Source: Chromobacterium phragmitis (lineage in GTDB: Bacteria; Pseudomonadota; Gammaproteobacteria; Burkholderiales; Chromobacteriaceae). From it: DNA of 64,000 nucleotides. A model generated the notes under the pieces. That model had not been told where the DNA came from. It saw nothing but the letters and a program-made list of their open reading frames with translations, and did not search any database. The stretch is taken from assembly GCF_003325475.1 (NCBI RefSeq), contig NZ_CP029495.1, positions 1,240,001 through 1,304,000 on the forward strand, read 5' to 3'. A program made the translations under genes and the position numbers. Below, piece after piece: positions 53,241 to 61,957 of the stretch; the first letter of the stretch is position 1, and each line of letters starts with the position of its first letter.

Positions 53241-54990
53241 CGCCAGCCGTCTGCAAACCCGCGAAGCCGTCGCCCTGCTCGCCGACGCCGCCCGCCCCGA
53301 CCGCCGCCACCTGTGGCTGGGCGGTTTCTGGCTGCTGATCGCCGCCCTGCTGGAAGCCGGCGCGCCGCTGCTGGGCAAGGTATTCATCGACAGCTACCTG
53401 CTGCCGCACCGGCTGGAGTGGAGCGCCATCGCCGGCCTGCTGGCCGGCAGCCTGCTGCTGGGCCTGGCCGCCGCCGCGCTGCGCTACCGGCAGCTGGTGC
53501 GGCTGGCCGGCGTAGCGATGCGCGCGGTGCTGCGGCTGCGCGAGCGCGTGTACGGCCACGTGATGCGGCTGCCGATGGCCTTTTTCGACCAGGCCATCAC
53601 CGGCCAGCTGGTCAGCCGCGTCACCAACGACACCGAATCCGTCAAAGCGCTGTACGTGCAAGCGCTGTTCGTCATCCTCAACAGCAGCATCGTGGTGCTG
53701 GGCGCGCTGGCGGCGATGGCCTGGCTGGACTGGCGGTTGATGCTGGTTTCCCTGCTGCTGTTCCCCGCCACCTTCGCCATCGTCTGGCTGTACCAACGGC
53801 TGAGCGCGCCGTCGGTGGCCCGCGCCCGCGCGCTGCGCAGCGACATCAACGCCCAAATGGCGGAATCCATTTCCGGCATCGCCGTGCTGCAGGCCAGCAA
53901 TGCCGAGAGCCGCTTCGTCGGCCGCTTCGACGACACCAACCAGCGCTACTACCAGGCGCGGCTGCGCGAGCTGCGCGCCAATGCCTGGCTGCTGCGTCCG
54001 GCGCTGGACCTGCTCAATGTGCTGCTGCTGGTGGCGGTGATCCACAGCTACGGCCAGCGCCCGCTGGACGGGCTGGAGATCGGCGTGCTGTACGCCTTCG
54101 TCGGCTACATCGGCCGGGTGGTGGAGCCGCTGATCCAGATCACGCTGCAATTCGGCCAGCTACAGCAGGCGGTGGTGGCCGCCAGCCGCGTCAGCCAGCT
54201 GCTGGCCGAGCCGGCCGCGCCGCAAGCCTTGGAAGCCGGCCATATCGCTGACGGCGCGGTCAGCTTCCGCGGCCTACGCTTCGGCTACCAGGCCGAGCAT
54301 CCGGTGCTGCACGATCTGAGCCTGGAGATTCCAGCCGGCGGCTTCATCGGCATCGTCGGCCACACCGGTAGCGGCAAATCCACGCTGCTGTCGCTGCTGC
54401 TGCGCTTCTACCGGCCGCAGCAAGGCGAAATCCTGGTCGACGGCCAGCCGCTCTACGCCATCGGCGACGCCGCCTTCCGCGCCGGCGTCGGCCTGGTGCC
54501 GCAGGACCCCTTCCTGTTGGCCGCCAGCGCGCGCGAGAACATCGACATGGGCCGCGGCCTGCCGCAAGCTCGGATAGAGGACGCGGCCCGTGCCGCCGGC
54601 GTGCACGAGCTGATCCTGTCGCTGGAAAACGGCTACGACAGCGATATGGGCGAAAGCGGCGCGCGGCTGTCCAGCGGCCAAAAGCAGCTGATCGCCATCG
54701 CCCGCGCGCTGGCCGGCCAGCCGCGCATCCTGCTGCTGGACGAAGCCACCTCGCACATCGACAGCGAAACCGAGCAGTTGGTGCAGCAGGCGCTGGCCAA
54801 GCTTGCCGGCCAGATCACCCTGATCTCCATCGCCCACCGCCTGTCCACCATCCGCGACGCCGACACCATCGTCGTGCTCAACCATGGCCGCATCGCCGAA
54901 TCCGGCAACCATGACGCGCTGATGCGGCAGGGCGGCATCTACCACAAGCTCTACCTGCTGCAACAACTGCAGCCGGAGGAGCAGGATTGA
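53230..54990 (+). CDS. mdlB: ABC exporter half-transporter, MdlB-type
   Basis: A 586-residue partner of the preceding half-transporter, with a six-helix transmembrane domain and a nucleotide-binding domain: Walker A GHTGSGKST, signature LSSGQKQL, Walker B ILLLDEATSHID with a proper catalytic Glu. The modified signature (LSSGQ) and the partner's Asp are the expected asymmetry of MdlAB/SmdAB-like exporters. Its TGA overlaps the TTG start of the Nudix gene. Confidence 0.9.
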   Translation: MKSDASRLQTREAVALLADAARPDRRHLWLGGFWLLIAALLEAGAPLLGKVFIDSYLLPHRLEWSAIAGLLAGSLLLGLAAAALRYRQLVRLAGVAMRAVLRLRERVYGHVMRLPMAFFDQAITGQLVSRVTNDTESVKALYVQALFVILNSSIVVLGALAAMAWLDWRLMLVSLLLFPATFAIVWLYQRLSAPSVARARALRSDINAQMAESISGIAVLQASNAESRFVGRFDDTNQRYYQARLRELRANAWLLRPALDLLNVLLLVAVIHSYGQRPLDGLEIGVLYAFVGYIGRVVEPLIQITLQFGQLQQAVVAASRVSQLLAEPAAPQALEAGHIADGAVSFRGLRFGYQAEHPVLHDLSLEIPAGGFIGIVGHTGSGKSTLLSLLLRFYRPQQGEILVDGQPLYAIGDAAFRAGVGLVPQDPFLLAASARENIDMGRGLPQARIEDAARAAGVHELILSLENGYDSDMGESGARLSSGQKQLIAIARALAGQPRILLLDEATSHIDSETEQLVQQALAKLAGQITLISIAHRLSTIRDADTIVVLNHGRIAESGNHDALMRQGGIYHKLYLLQQLQPEEQD

Positions 54991-55526
54991 GCCGAGCGCT
55001 GCGCGCCGCCATTCGCGCCGAAATATCCTCCATCATCCCGCTGGACGCGCTGGAAGCGGAGCACCTCCAGGCCACGCTGGCCTGGATAGATTCCGGCGCA
55101 GAACTATGGCGGCGGGAAAAGCCGGCCACGCCGCCGGAGCATCTATCGACCTACTTCGCGCTGGTAGATGGATCCAGCCTGCTGCTGGTGGACCACAAAA
55201 ACGCCGGCCTGTGGCTGCCCACCGGCGGCCATGTCGATCCCGGGGAGCACCCGCGCGATGCTGTCGCGCGCGAGCTGCTTGAGGAGCTTGGCGTAAGCGG
55301 CTTGCCCGTGCCCGCCGCCTCATTTCTCACTCGCACCGAAGTCGCTGGCCATCATCTGGACGTGACGCTGTGGTACGCGCTGTCGGTTTCACGGACCTTG
55401 CCGCTGCGCTACGACCAGACGGAGTTCAATGAAGCGCGCTGGTTCGATTTCGACCAGTTGCCTTATTCTGATAGCGATCCACACCTGGCCCGCTTCATCG
55501 CCAAGTTGGCTAAGATGAGCGCTTGA
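54987..55526 (+). CDS. Nudix hydrolase
   Basis: A 179-residue pyrophosphohydrolase. The Nudix box GGHVDPGEHPRDAVAREL then LEELG fits the consensus GX5EX7REUXEEXGU. The start is TTG 54987 in a TTGA overlap with the ABC gene, so it is coupled to the exporter. The substrate cannot be told from sequence; the C-terminal EARWFDFDQLP is common in nucleoside-diphosphate-type Nudix enzymes. Confidence 0.85.
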   Translation: MSRALRAAIRAEISSIIPLDALEAEHLQATLAWIDSGAELWRREKPATPPEHLSTYFALVDGSSLLLVDHKNAGLWLPTGGHVDPGEHPRDAVARELLEELGVSGLPVPAASFLTRTEVAGHHLDVTLWYALSVSRTLPLRYDQTEFNEARWFDFDQLPYSDSDPHLARFIAKLAKMSA

Positions 55527-55561
55527 AACGGGCCGCGCGCCCAGATCCTACCGGAGCCCCG

Positions 55562-56245
55562 ATGCCACGCCCTTTCCTCCTCTCCGGCCTGTGCGGCCTG
55601 CTGCTCGCCGTCCCGCCCTGCCATGCCGACGACGGCCAGGCTCTCGACCTGTCCATCAGCACCGAACTGATGACGCGGCAGACGTCCTACGGCAACTCCT
55701 CGCGGCTGCAACCCAGCGTGGACCTGCAATACCGCACCCGTTTCGGCGCCCTGTACGTGCAGGACGGCGAAGGCGGCTGGGCGCTGCCGGCGCCGGGCGG
55801 CTGGGTGTCGCTGGGCGTGGCCTCGGAGCCAGCCTGGAGCCTGGGCGGCGGCGTGTCGCAGAGCCTAGCGCTGGCGCGCTACGGCTTCGACCTGCCGCGC
55901 GACGGCAGCCTGTCCTTCGGCTACGCCAGCCGCATCGGCGACAGCCATCCCGGCCAGTTGCTGGTAGCCACGCTGAACGCGCCGCTGGGCGACTGGATGG
56001 GCCAGAAGTTTTCAGTGCTGGGCTGGGCCAGCCTGGCCAACCAGAAACGGCGGCGGGGTTTGAACCATCATGACGGCGGTTCCGGCTGGCAGTTGGAGCA
56101 GAGCAACCTCTTGCTGGTGATGTCGCATCCGCTCTCCCGCCGCTGGACACTGGACGTCGGCGCGGGCAGCCGCTGGGCGGCGGAGAACACCGGCGAACAC
56201 ACTGCCGGCTGGCAAACGCTGCTGGGGTTCACATGGAAGCTGTGA
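55562..56245 (+). CDS. MipA/OmpV-like outer-membrane protein
   Basis: A 227-residue exported beta-barrel candidate. The signal peptide is PFLLSGLCGLLLAVPPCHA. The mature part has alternating hydrophobic strands (LSISTELMTRQTSYGNSSR, FGALYVQDGEGGWALP) and ends with aromatic GFTWKL, a typical BAM signal. ATG 55562 has GGAG 8 nt upstream; an earlier start at 55523 is less likely. Family assignment to MipA/OmpV is by pattern, not certain. Confidence 0.65.
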   Translation: MPRPFLLSGLCGLLLAVPPCHADDGQALDLSISTELMTRQTSYGNSSRLQPSVDLQYRTRFGALYVQDGEGGWALPAPGGWVSLGVASEPAWSLGGGVSQSLALARYGFDLPRDGSLSFGYASRIGDSHPGQLLVATLNAPLGDWMGQKFSVLGWASLANQKRRRGLNHHDGGSGWQLEQSNLLLVMSHPLSRRWTLDVGAGSRWAAENTGEHTAGWQTLLGFTWKL

Positions 56246-57033
56246 CGCGCTTCGATCCGCTGCCGGCGGAAGATTGCCTGATCGACAGCCACTGCCACCT
56301 GGACGCGCCGGAGCTGGCGGCGGACGTGGACGGCGTGGCGGCGCGCGCGCGCGCGGCCGGCGTCGGCCAGTTGCTGGTGCCGGCGGTGACGGCCGGCGCC
56401 TTCGCCGACGTGCTGGCGATGCGCGAGCGCTATGGCTGCTGGATCGCCCTGGGGCTGCATCCCATCTATCTGGACCGGCACCTGGACGATCACCTGGGGC
56501 TGCTGGACGCGGCGCTGGCCGCGCACGCGCCGGCGGCCGTCGGCGAGATCGGCCTGGATTTCTACCTGCCGGAACTGGACCCGGCGCGGCAGGAGGCGCT
56601 GTTAGCGGAACAGCTGAAGCTGGCGCGCAAGCACGGCCTGCCGGCGGTGCTGCACGTCCGGCGCTCGGTGGACCGCGTGCTCAAGCACTTGCGCGAGCAG
56701 AAAGTGGAATGCGGCATCGCCCACGCCTTCAACGGCAGCGAGCAGCAGGCCCAGGCCTTCATTCGCCAGGGCTTCAAGCTGGGCTTCGGCGGCGCGATGA
56801 CCTACAGCGGCTCTCGCCGCATCCGCGCGTTGGCGGCCAGCCTGCCGCTGTCCAGCCTGGTGCTGGAAACCGACGCGCCGGACATCCGGCCGGAATACGC
56901 GCGGGACATGCCCAACGAGCCGTTCCAGCTGGCCCGCTTCGTCGAGCTATTGGCCGAGTTGCGCGGCATGGAGGTCGCCCCGCTGCGCCGCGCGCTGCGC
57001 GACAACACGCTGGCGGCGCTGGCCCTAAGCTGA
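56233..57033 (+). CDS. TatD-family metal-dependent hydrolase
   Basis: A 266-residue TIM-barrel metallohydrolase of the TatD/YjjV type. Metal ligands are IDSHCHLD (HxH), GEIGLDFY (Glu), LHVRRS (His), IAHAFNGS (His) and ETDAPDI (Asp). TatD enzymes are 3'-5' DNA exonucleases or deacylases. It overlaps the MipA-like gene by 13 bp and is followed by a terminator. Confidence 0.9.
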   Translation: MEAVTRFDPLPAEDCLIDSHCHLDAPELAADVDGVAARARAAGVGQLLVPAVTAGAFADVLAMRERYGCWIALGLHPIYLDRHLDDHLGLLDAALAAHAPAAVGEIGLDFYLPELDPARQEALLAEQLKLARKHGLPAVLHVRRSVDRVLKHLREQKVECGIAHAFNGSEQQAQAFIRQGFKLGFGGAMTYSGSRRIRALAASLPLSSLVLETDAPDIRPEYARDMPNEPFQLARFVELLAELRGMEVAPLRRALRDNTLAALALS

Positions 57034-57051
57034 GCGCCGGAAAAACGAAAA

Positions 57052-57070
57052 CCCCGGCGCACCGCCGGGG
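57052..57070. terminator. Bidirectional intrinsic terminator between tatD-like gene and chemoreceptor
   Basis: CCCCGGCG-CAC-CGCCGGGG with CTTTCG on the plus side and TTTTCGTTTTT on the minus side. Confidence 0.8.
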
Positions 57071-57094
57071 CTTTCGTCTCGCCGCGAGCCGGCC

Positions 57095-58732
57095 TCAGGT
57101 GCGGAAACGCTGCAGACAGGCGTCCAGTTCCTCTGACAGCGCGCTCAGCTCGGTGGCCAGCTTGCTGGCCTCGCCGGCCGCCTCGGTGGTCTGGCCGTTC
57201 AACTGCGCGATCTGCTCGACATTGCGCGCCACCGACTGGCTAGCCTGGCTCTGCTCCTTGATCGCGTTGGCGATATCGGCGATGCGCTGCACCGACTGCG
57301 CCGCCAGGTCGCGGATCTGCAGCAGCGCGTCCGCCACGCTTGAGGCGCTGACCACGCCGCTCTCGATCCGGCTGTTGGCCTGCTGCATGCTCTGGTAAGC
57401 GCGCTGGGTGTCGGCCAACACGCCGTCGATATGGCTGGAGATTTCAGTGGTGGCCTGGCTGGTGCGCTCGGCCAATTTTCTCACCTCGTCCGCCACCACC
57501 GCGAAGCCGCGGCCCATCTCGCCGGCGCGCGCCGCCTCGATGGCGGCGTTCAAGGCCAGCAGATTGGTCTGATCGGCGATGTCGTGAATTACCCGCACAA
57601 TGTCGCCGATGTCGGCCGAACGCTGGTTGAGCCCGTCCATCATCGTCGAGGTTTCGGTGATGCTGGTGGCGATCTGGCGGATCTCGCCGGCCGCCTTCTG
57701 CGCCAGCTCGCTGCCGGCGGTCGCCTGCTCCATGGTCAACCGCGCCTGGCGCTCCACATCCTGGGTGCTGTCGGCCACCAGGTTGATGCTGACCGACATT
57801 TGCTCGATCGCCGCCGCGCCGCTGGAGGCGGATTCGGACTGGTGCGCCGACGCCGACGACACATGCTCGCTGACGCCGGACAGTTGATTGGCCGCCCGCG
57901 CCAAGCTGGAGGAGTGCTGCTGCGACTCCACCACCACCGAACGCACGCTGTCCACCAGCTTGCCCAGCGAGCCGGCCACGCTGCCCAGCTCGTTCTGGCC
58001 GAAGTCAGGCAGCCGCAGCTGCAGATTGCGCTGGTCGGCCAGCTCCTGGCTGGCGTCGCGCATTTTCAGCAGCGGCTGGCGGATCGACGAGATCACGTAC
58101 CAGGCGAACAGGGTGGCGACCACCAGCGCCAACAGGATCTCGGTCAACAGCTGGGAACGCACCGCCGACGAGGTGGCGTCGATCTGGTCGTTCAACTGGC
58201 TCACCGCGTCGGCGGCCGCCTTGGCCAGCTCTTCGGACGCGCCCTCCATCTGGTGGATATTGTCCTTGTACTTGTCCAGCTCGTGGTTGGCGTCGGCAGT
58301 CGCGGTGACCTGCCTGGCCTCCACCATCGCCGACACCTTGCCGAAGCCGTCGGCATAGCCGGACAGCAGCGTGGACAGTTTGCCCAGCTTCTGGTTGGCG
58401 CCGTCGTCCAGCGGATGCGTCGTCGCCTGCTGGATGGACTTCTGAGCGCCGGCCAGCGCGCCCTTCCACTTGGTCTGGTATTCGGCGCGCTTGCCGTCGT
58501 TGGCGATATTGATGAAATAGTCTTTCTCGAAGCGGCGCAGGTTGCCCATGTTCCGCTGCAATTCGACGATGTCGGTATAGAACACCAGCTCGTGCGAGCT
58601 GACTTCCGCCACCCGCGTGGCGATCTTGCTCAAGCCCAGCTGCGTAAGCAGCCCGGTGAGCACCAGGGCCGCCAACAGCAGCCCGAAGCCTAGGGTAATC
58701 CTGGCCGCGATGGACAAATTCCGCATTGTCAC
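57095..58732 (-). CDS. Methyl-accepting chemotaxis protein
   Basis: A 545-residue chemoreceptor: N-terminal transmembrane helix (RITLGFGLLLAALVLTGLL), a periplasmic helical-bundle sensor of about 160 residues, a second transmembrane helix (ILLALVVATLFAWYVISSI), HAMP, and a signalling domain with the highly conserved tip LLALNAAIEAARAGEMGRGF and VVADEVRKLAERT. Methylation helices flank it. There is no C-terminal pentapeptide for CheR. Ligand unknown. Monocistronic. Confidence 0.95.
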   Translation of the reverse strand: MTMRNLSIAARITLGFGLLLAALVLTGLLTQLGLSKIATRVAEVSSHELVFYTDIVELQRNMGNLRRFEKDYFINIANDGKRAEYQTKWKGALAGAQKSIQQATTHPLDDGANQKLGKLSTLLSGYADGFGKVSAMVEARQVTATADANHELDKYKDNIHQMEGASEELAKAAADAVSQLNDQIDATSSAVRSQLLTEILLALVVATLFAWYVISSIRQPLLKMRDASQELADQRNLQLRLPDFGQNELGSVAGSLGKLVDSVRSVVVESQQHSSSLARAANQLSGVSEHVSSASAHQSESASSGAAAIEQMSVSINLVADSTQDVERQARLTMEQATAGSELAQKAAGEIRQIATSITETSTMMDGLNQRSADIGDIVRVIHDIADQTNLLALNAAIEAARAGEMGRGFAVVADEVRKLAERTSQATTEISSHIDGVLADTQRAYQSMQQANSRIESGVVSASSVADALLQIRDLAAQSVQRIADIANAIKEQSQASQSVARNVEQIAQLNGQTTEAAGEASKLATELSALSEELDACLQRFRT

Positions 58733-58878
58733 TTCCCCACACCCGATGAGATAGATAGTGGCCGGGCTGAGCCCGATCCGTTGTGTGCTGCGATTCTAGA
58801 TGAGCGCCTTCCCGCCCCGCCAGAGGCGGCATTCTGAACGGTTAAATTCACGCCGAACCAGTGGCAAAAAGCTCAAAA

Positions 58879-58907
58879 AAAGACCGGCATCATGGGATGC
58901 CGGTCTT
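58879..58907 (-). terminator. Intrinsic terminator of the his-tat operon
   Basis: AAAGACCGGCATC-ATGG-GATGCCGGTCTTT stem; read on the minus strand it is followed by TTTGAGC after a run of seven T. It follows the DUF2069 gene. Confidence 0.85.
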
Positions 58908-58927
58908 TTCCTCAAGCTCTAGCCGTC

Positions 58928-59275
58928 TCAAACCTTGAGCTTTTTGAAGCTCCTGGCGTACCCCAATACACAGATGAAGAATAGTGTACTGATCAGCACT
59001 TCACACCATGCCAATCGCTGCGACAGGCCATGGTCGCCCCAGCCTCGCATCACGCCCTCGATGAAGAAGCCCAGGATGAACATGCTGGACCACTGGTAGG
59101 TGTAAAGCCGTCCAGCCAGGATGCCACGCAGCGGCAACAACAACAGCAAGGCCTTGAATGCCAGGAAAGAGCCGCCCGGCCGCAGCGGCGCCAGCCACAG
59201 CTCCCAGGCCAGGGTCAGCGCGATCAGCGATATCAGCGCGGCGGACGCGCCGGCGCGGCAGGCTTCGCGGCTCAT
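58928..59275 (-). CDS. DUF2069 integral membrane protein
   Basis: A 115-residue protein with four predicted transmembrane segments (ASAALISLIALTLAWELWL, FLAFKALLLLLPLRG, MFILGFFIEGVMRGW, VLISTLFFICVLGYARSF), matching DUF2069. The motif YTYQWSSMFIL is characteristic. Start ATG 59275 overlaps the tatC stop (ATGA), so it is the last gene of the operon. Function unknown. An in-frame extension to 59752 lies inside tatC and is rejected. Confidence 0.88.
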   Translation of the reverse strand: MSREACRAGASAALISLIALTLAWELWLAPLRPGGSFLAFKALLLLLPLRGILAGRLYTYQWSSMFILGFFIEGVMRGWGDHGLSQRLAWCEVLISTLFFICVLGYARSFKKLKV

Positions 59276-60015
59276 GGCGCGGACTCCGCATGCTCCCGGG
59301 CGCGGGCTTTGCGCTCCATCAGGCTGGCCACCAGCACCCCGACTTCGAACAATAGCCACAGCGGCACCGCCAGCAGCGTCTGCGACAGCACATCCGGCGG
59401 CGTGACGATGGCGGCGATGACAAAGGCGCCGACAATCACGTAAGGCCGCGCCTCGCGCAGCTTGGCCACCGTCACCACGCCCATCCGCGTCAGCACCACC
59501 ACCAGCACCGGCACCTCGAAAGTGGTGCCGAAGGCCATGAACATGCCGAGGACGAAAGACAGGTATTTGTCGATGTCGGTCATCATGCTGACGCCGGCCG
59601 GCGTCACCGCCGACATGAAGTGGAACACCACCGGGAACACCAGGAAATAGGCGAAAGCCATGCCGACCAGGAACAGCAGCAGGCTGCACAGCACCAAGGG
59701 CAGCACCAGCTTCTTCTCGTGGCTGTACAGCCCGGGCGCGACGAAGGCCCAAACCTGGTACAAGGTGTTGGGCAACGACACCAGGAAGGCCACCAGCATG
59801 GTCACCTTCATCGGCACGAAGAAGGTGGAAGTCACCTCGGTGGCGATCATGCTGCCGCCCTGCGGCAGCGCGTCCAACAAGGGCTTGGCCAGCAGGTGGT
59901 AGATGTCGGACGACCAGTGGAACAGGCCTAGAAAGACCAGGGCGATGCCCAGGAGAGCGCGCACCAGCCGGGTGCGCAGCTCGATCAGGTGCGCGAGCAG
60001 CGGTTGTTCGTTCAT
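59272..60015 (-). CDS. tatC: Twin-arginine translocase subunit TatC
   Basis: A 247-residue six-helix membrane protein, the signal-peptide receptor of the Tat pathway. Start MNEQPLLAHLIELRTRLV contains the conserved HLxELRxR, and the periplasmic loop has FVAPGLYSHEKK; the conserved Glu lies in GTTFEVPVLVVV. Overlaps tatB by 4 bp. Confidence 0.98.
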   Translation of the reverse strand: MNEQPLLAHLIELRTRLVRALLGIALVFLGLFHWSSDIYHLLAKPLLDALPQGGSMIATEVTSTFFVPMKVTMLVAFLVSLPNTLYQVWAFVAPGLYSHEKKLVLPLVLCSLLLFLVGMAFAYFLVFPVVFHFMSAVTPAGVSMMTDIDKYLSFVLGMFMAFGTTFEVPVLVVVLTRMGVVTVAKLREARPYVIVGAFVIAAIVTPPDVLSQTLLAVPLWLLFEVGVLVASLMERKARAREHAESAP

Positions 60016-60536
60016 TCGCGAGCTTGTGATGCGGTAGGTTGGGAAACGGGCGCGCTCGGCGGCAAGTCGTCGAACAGATCCAGCTGGTTCTCGTCGCGGG
60101 CGGGCGGCGCGCTGTCTGGCGCGGCCGGCGCGTCAGGCAGCGGACGGTTTTCCTCGGCCAGCGCCTGCGCTTCCGCGTCGGGCTCCCGCGCGCCGTGTAT
60201 CGTTCGATCGGCCTCCTGGAACGGCTCCGCCGCCTGCTCGGCCAGCGCGCGCGCGTCGGCGGCGTTCTGGTCTATCGCGTCGCGCACTTGCCGCACCTCG
60301 GATTCCAACTGGCCGCGAAAGCTGTGCGCGGCGTCCTGGATGTCCTGGCGCAGGCTGTCCAGCCCTTGCAGATTGGCCTGCTGCTGCATGTCCGCCTTCA
60401 TGGTGGCGACGAAGCGCTGCGCGCGCGCCAGCAGCGCGCCGACGGTGCGCGCCACCGTCGGCAGCCGCTCTGGGCCCAGCACCACCAGCGCCACCGCGCC
60501 GATCAGGACGAATTCGCCGAAACTGATGTCAAGCAC
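60012..60536 (-). CDS. tatB: Sec-independent protein translocase TatB
   Basis: A 174-residue protein: membrane anchor MLDISFGEFVLIGAVALVVL, hinge GPERLPTV, long amphipathic helix and acidic, proline-rich tail. The MLDISFGEF start distinguishes TatB from TatA. 15 bp downstream of tatA. Confidence 0.97.
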   Translation of the reverse strand: MLDISFGEFVLIGAVALVVLGPERLPTVARTVGALLARAQRFVATMKADMQQQANLQGLDSLRQDIQDAAHSFRGQLESEVRQVRDAIDQNAADARALAEQAAEPFQEADRTIHGAREPDAEAQALAEENRPLPDAPAAPDSAPPARDENQLDLFDDLPPSAPVSQPTASQARE

Positions 60537-60551
60537 GCCGCGTCACCGTGT

Positions 60552-60758
60552 TTATTTCTTGTCGGCTTCGCCGTCGATGATGCGGCCGGCGTCCTTGGCC
60601 GGCGGCTGGCCGTCCTTGGCGCCTTCGTTCATGCCTTCCTTGAAGCCCTTGACCGCGTTGCCGAGGTCCTTGCCGATGTTCGGCAGCTTCTTGGTGCCGA
60701 ACACCAGTACCACGATCAGCAGCACGATCAGCCAGTGCCAGATGCTCAGAGAACCCAT
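60552..60758 (-). CDS. tatA: Sec-independent protein translocase TatA
   Basis: A 68-residue pore-forming subunit: MGSLSIWHWLIVLLIVVLVF anchor, FGTKKLPNIGKDLG hinge and amphipathic helix, then a charged tail. Typical length. Preceded by hinT in the his-hinT-tat operon. Confidence 0.98.
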   Translation of the reverse strand: MGSLSIWHWLIVLLIVVLVFGTKKLPNIGKDLGNAVKGFKEGMNEGAKDGQPPAKDAGRIIDGEADKK

Positions 60759-60793
60759 TGTGACTCTTCCTTATGAAAAAACGGTAGCCGCGC

Positions 60794-61117
60794 TCAGCCC
60801 TTGTGGCCAAACACGTGCACATGCAGGTGGAACACTTCCTGGCCGCCGCCGCGGCCGGTGTTGATGCCGGTCTTGAAACCGGACGCCAGGCCCTGCTCCT
60901 TGGCCAGCCGCGGAGCCAGCGTCAGGATCTTGCCCAGCACCGCCTCGTGTTCGGGGCCGCAATGGGCCAGCGAGTCGACGTGCAGCTTGGGAATGATCAT
61001 GAAGTGCACCGGCGCGATCGGACGGATGTCGTGGAAAGCCAGCACATCGTCGTCTTCGTAAACCTTGTTGGCGGGAATCTGGCCCGCCACGATCTTGCAG
61101 AAAAGGCAGTCGCTCAT
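60794..61117 (-). CDS. hinT: Histidine triad nucleotide-binding protein HinT
   Basis: A 107-residue HIT hydrolase of purine nucleoside phosphoramidates. The triad is HLHVHVFG, and CLFCKIVAGQIPANKVYEDD is the conserved start. Located between hisE and tatA, its usual place in betaproteobacteria. Confidence 0.97.
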   Translation of the reverse strand: MSDCLFCKIVAGQIPANKVYEDDDVLAFHDIRPIAPVHFMIIPKLHVDSLAHCGPEHEAVLGKILTLAPRLAKEQGLASGFKTGINTGRGGGQEVFHLHVHVFGHKG

Positions 61118-61133
61118 CGTGTTGTTCCGTTGT

Positions 61134-61460
61134 TCAGGCTGTGGGTTTGCGCGCGGCCTTCTCGTCCAGGCCGGAAATGCCCTCGCGGCGGTGCAGCTCC
61201 ATCACCACGTCTTCCGGGCGCAAGCCATGATATGTCAACAGCACCATGGTGTGGAACCACAGATCGGCCACTTCGCGCACCAGGTGCAGCTTGTCCTTGT
61301 CCTTTGAGGCCATCAGCGTCTCCGCCGCCTCTTCCGCCACCTTCTTCAGGATGGCGTCCTCGCCCTTGTGGAACAGCGAGGCCACGTAGGAAGACTGCGG
61401 CGCCGCTTCGCGCCGGGCTTCCAGCGTATCGGCGATGTTCTTCAACACATCCGGTGTCAT
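61134..61460 (-). CDS. hisE: Phosphoribosyl-ATP pyrophosphatase
   Basis: A 108-residue MazG-like enzyme for step 2 of histidine synthesis. Metal-binding helices are KKVAEEAAETLMA and HLVREVADLWFH. Start ATG 61460 (MTPDVLKNIADTLEAR); the longer frame to 61934 is a shadow of hisI. It is a separate protein here, not fused with hisI. Confidence 0.96.
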   Translation of the reverse strand: MTPDVLKNIADTLEARREAAPQSSYVASLFHKGEDAILKKVAEEAAETLMASKDKDKLHLVREVADLWFHTMVLLTYHGLRPEDVVMELHRREGISGLDEKAARKPTA

Positions 61461-61573
61461 AGCGTTATCCTTTGGCCCGCCAGCCTTGCAGTATAAGGCG
61501 CGGGCATGACATTCTGGCAAAGCCGGCCGCCATTGTAACCCGGCCGGCCGCGGCGGCGTTGACCGGCCGCAAT

Positions 61574-61957
61574 TCAGGGATGGTAGATGGTGCTCGGGTC
61601 TTTCAGCACGGCGTCCACCGTCGTCCAGCCGCCGTTCTCGAAGCGGCGGTAAAAACAGCTCTCCCGCCCTGTGTGACAAGCGATGCCGCCGATTTGTTCG
61701 ATCTGCATCACGATGACGTCGCCGTCGCAGTCCAGCCTCAGCTCCTTCACCGTCTGCAGATGGCCGGACTCCTCGCCCTTCTTCCACAGTTTTTGCCGCG
61801 AGCGGCTGAAGTAGTGGGCGATGCCGGTGTCGGCGGTCAATTGCAGGCTCTCGCGGTTCATCCACGCCACCATCAACACGCGGCCGCTGGCCGCGTCCTG
61901 GGCGATGGCGGCCACCAGGCCTTTGTCGTCCCACTTCACTTCGTCCAGCCAGCTCAT
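61574..61957 (-). CDS. hisI: Phosphoribosyl-AMP cyclohydrolase
   Basis: A 127-residue enzyme for step 3 of histidine synthesis, opening the adenine ring. Metal ligands are LDCDGDVIVMQ and CHTGRESCFYRR. Start ATG 61957 overlaps the hisF stop (ATGA). A 113-bp gap with GGCCGGCC-rich inverted repeats separates it from hisE. Confidence 0.97.
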   Translation of the reverse strand: MSWLDEVKWDDKGLVAAIAQDAASGRVLMVAWMNRESLQLTADTGIAHYFSRSRQKLWKKGEESGHLQTVKELRLDCDGDVIVMQIEQIGGIACHTGRESCFYRRFENGGWTTVDAVLKDPSTIYHP

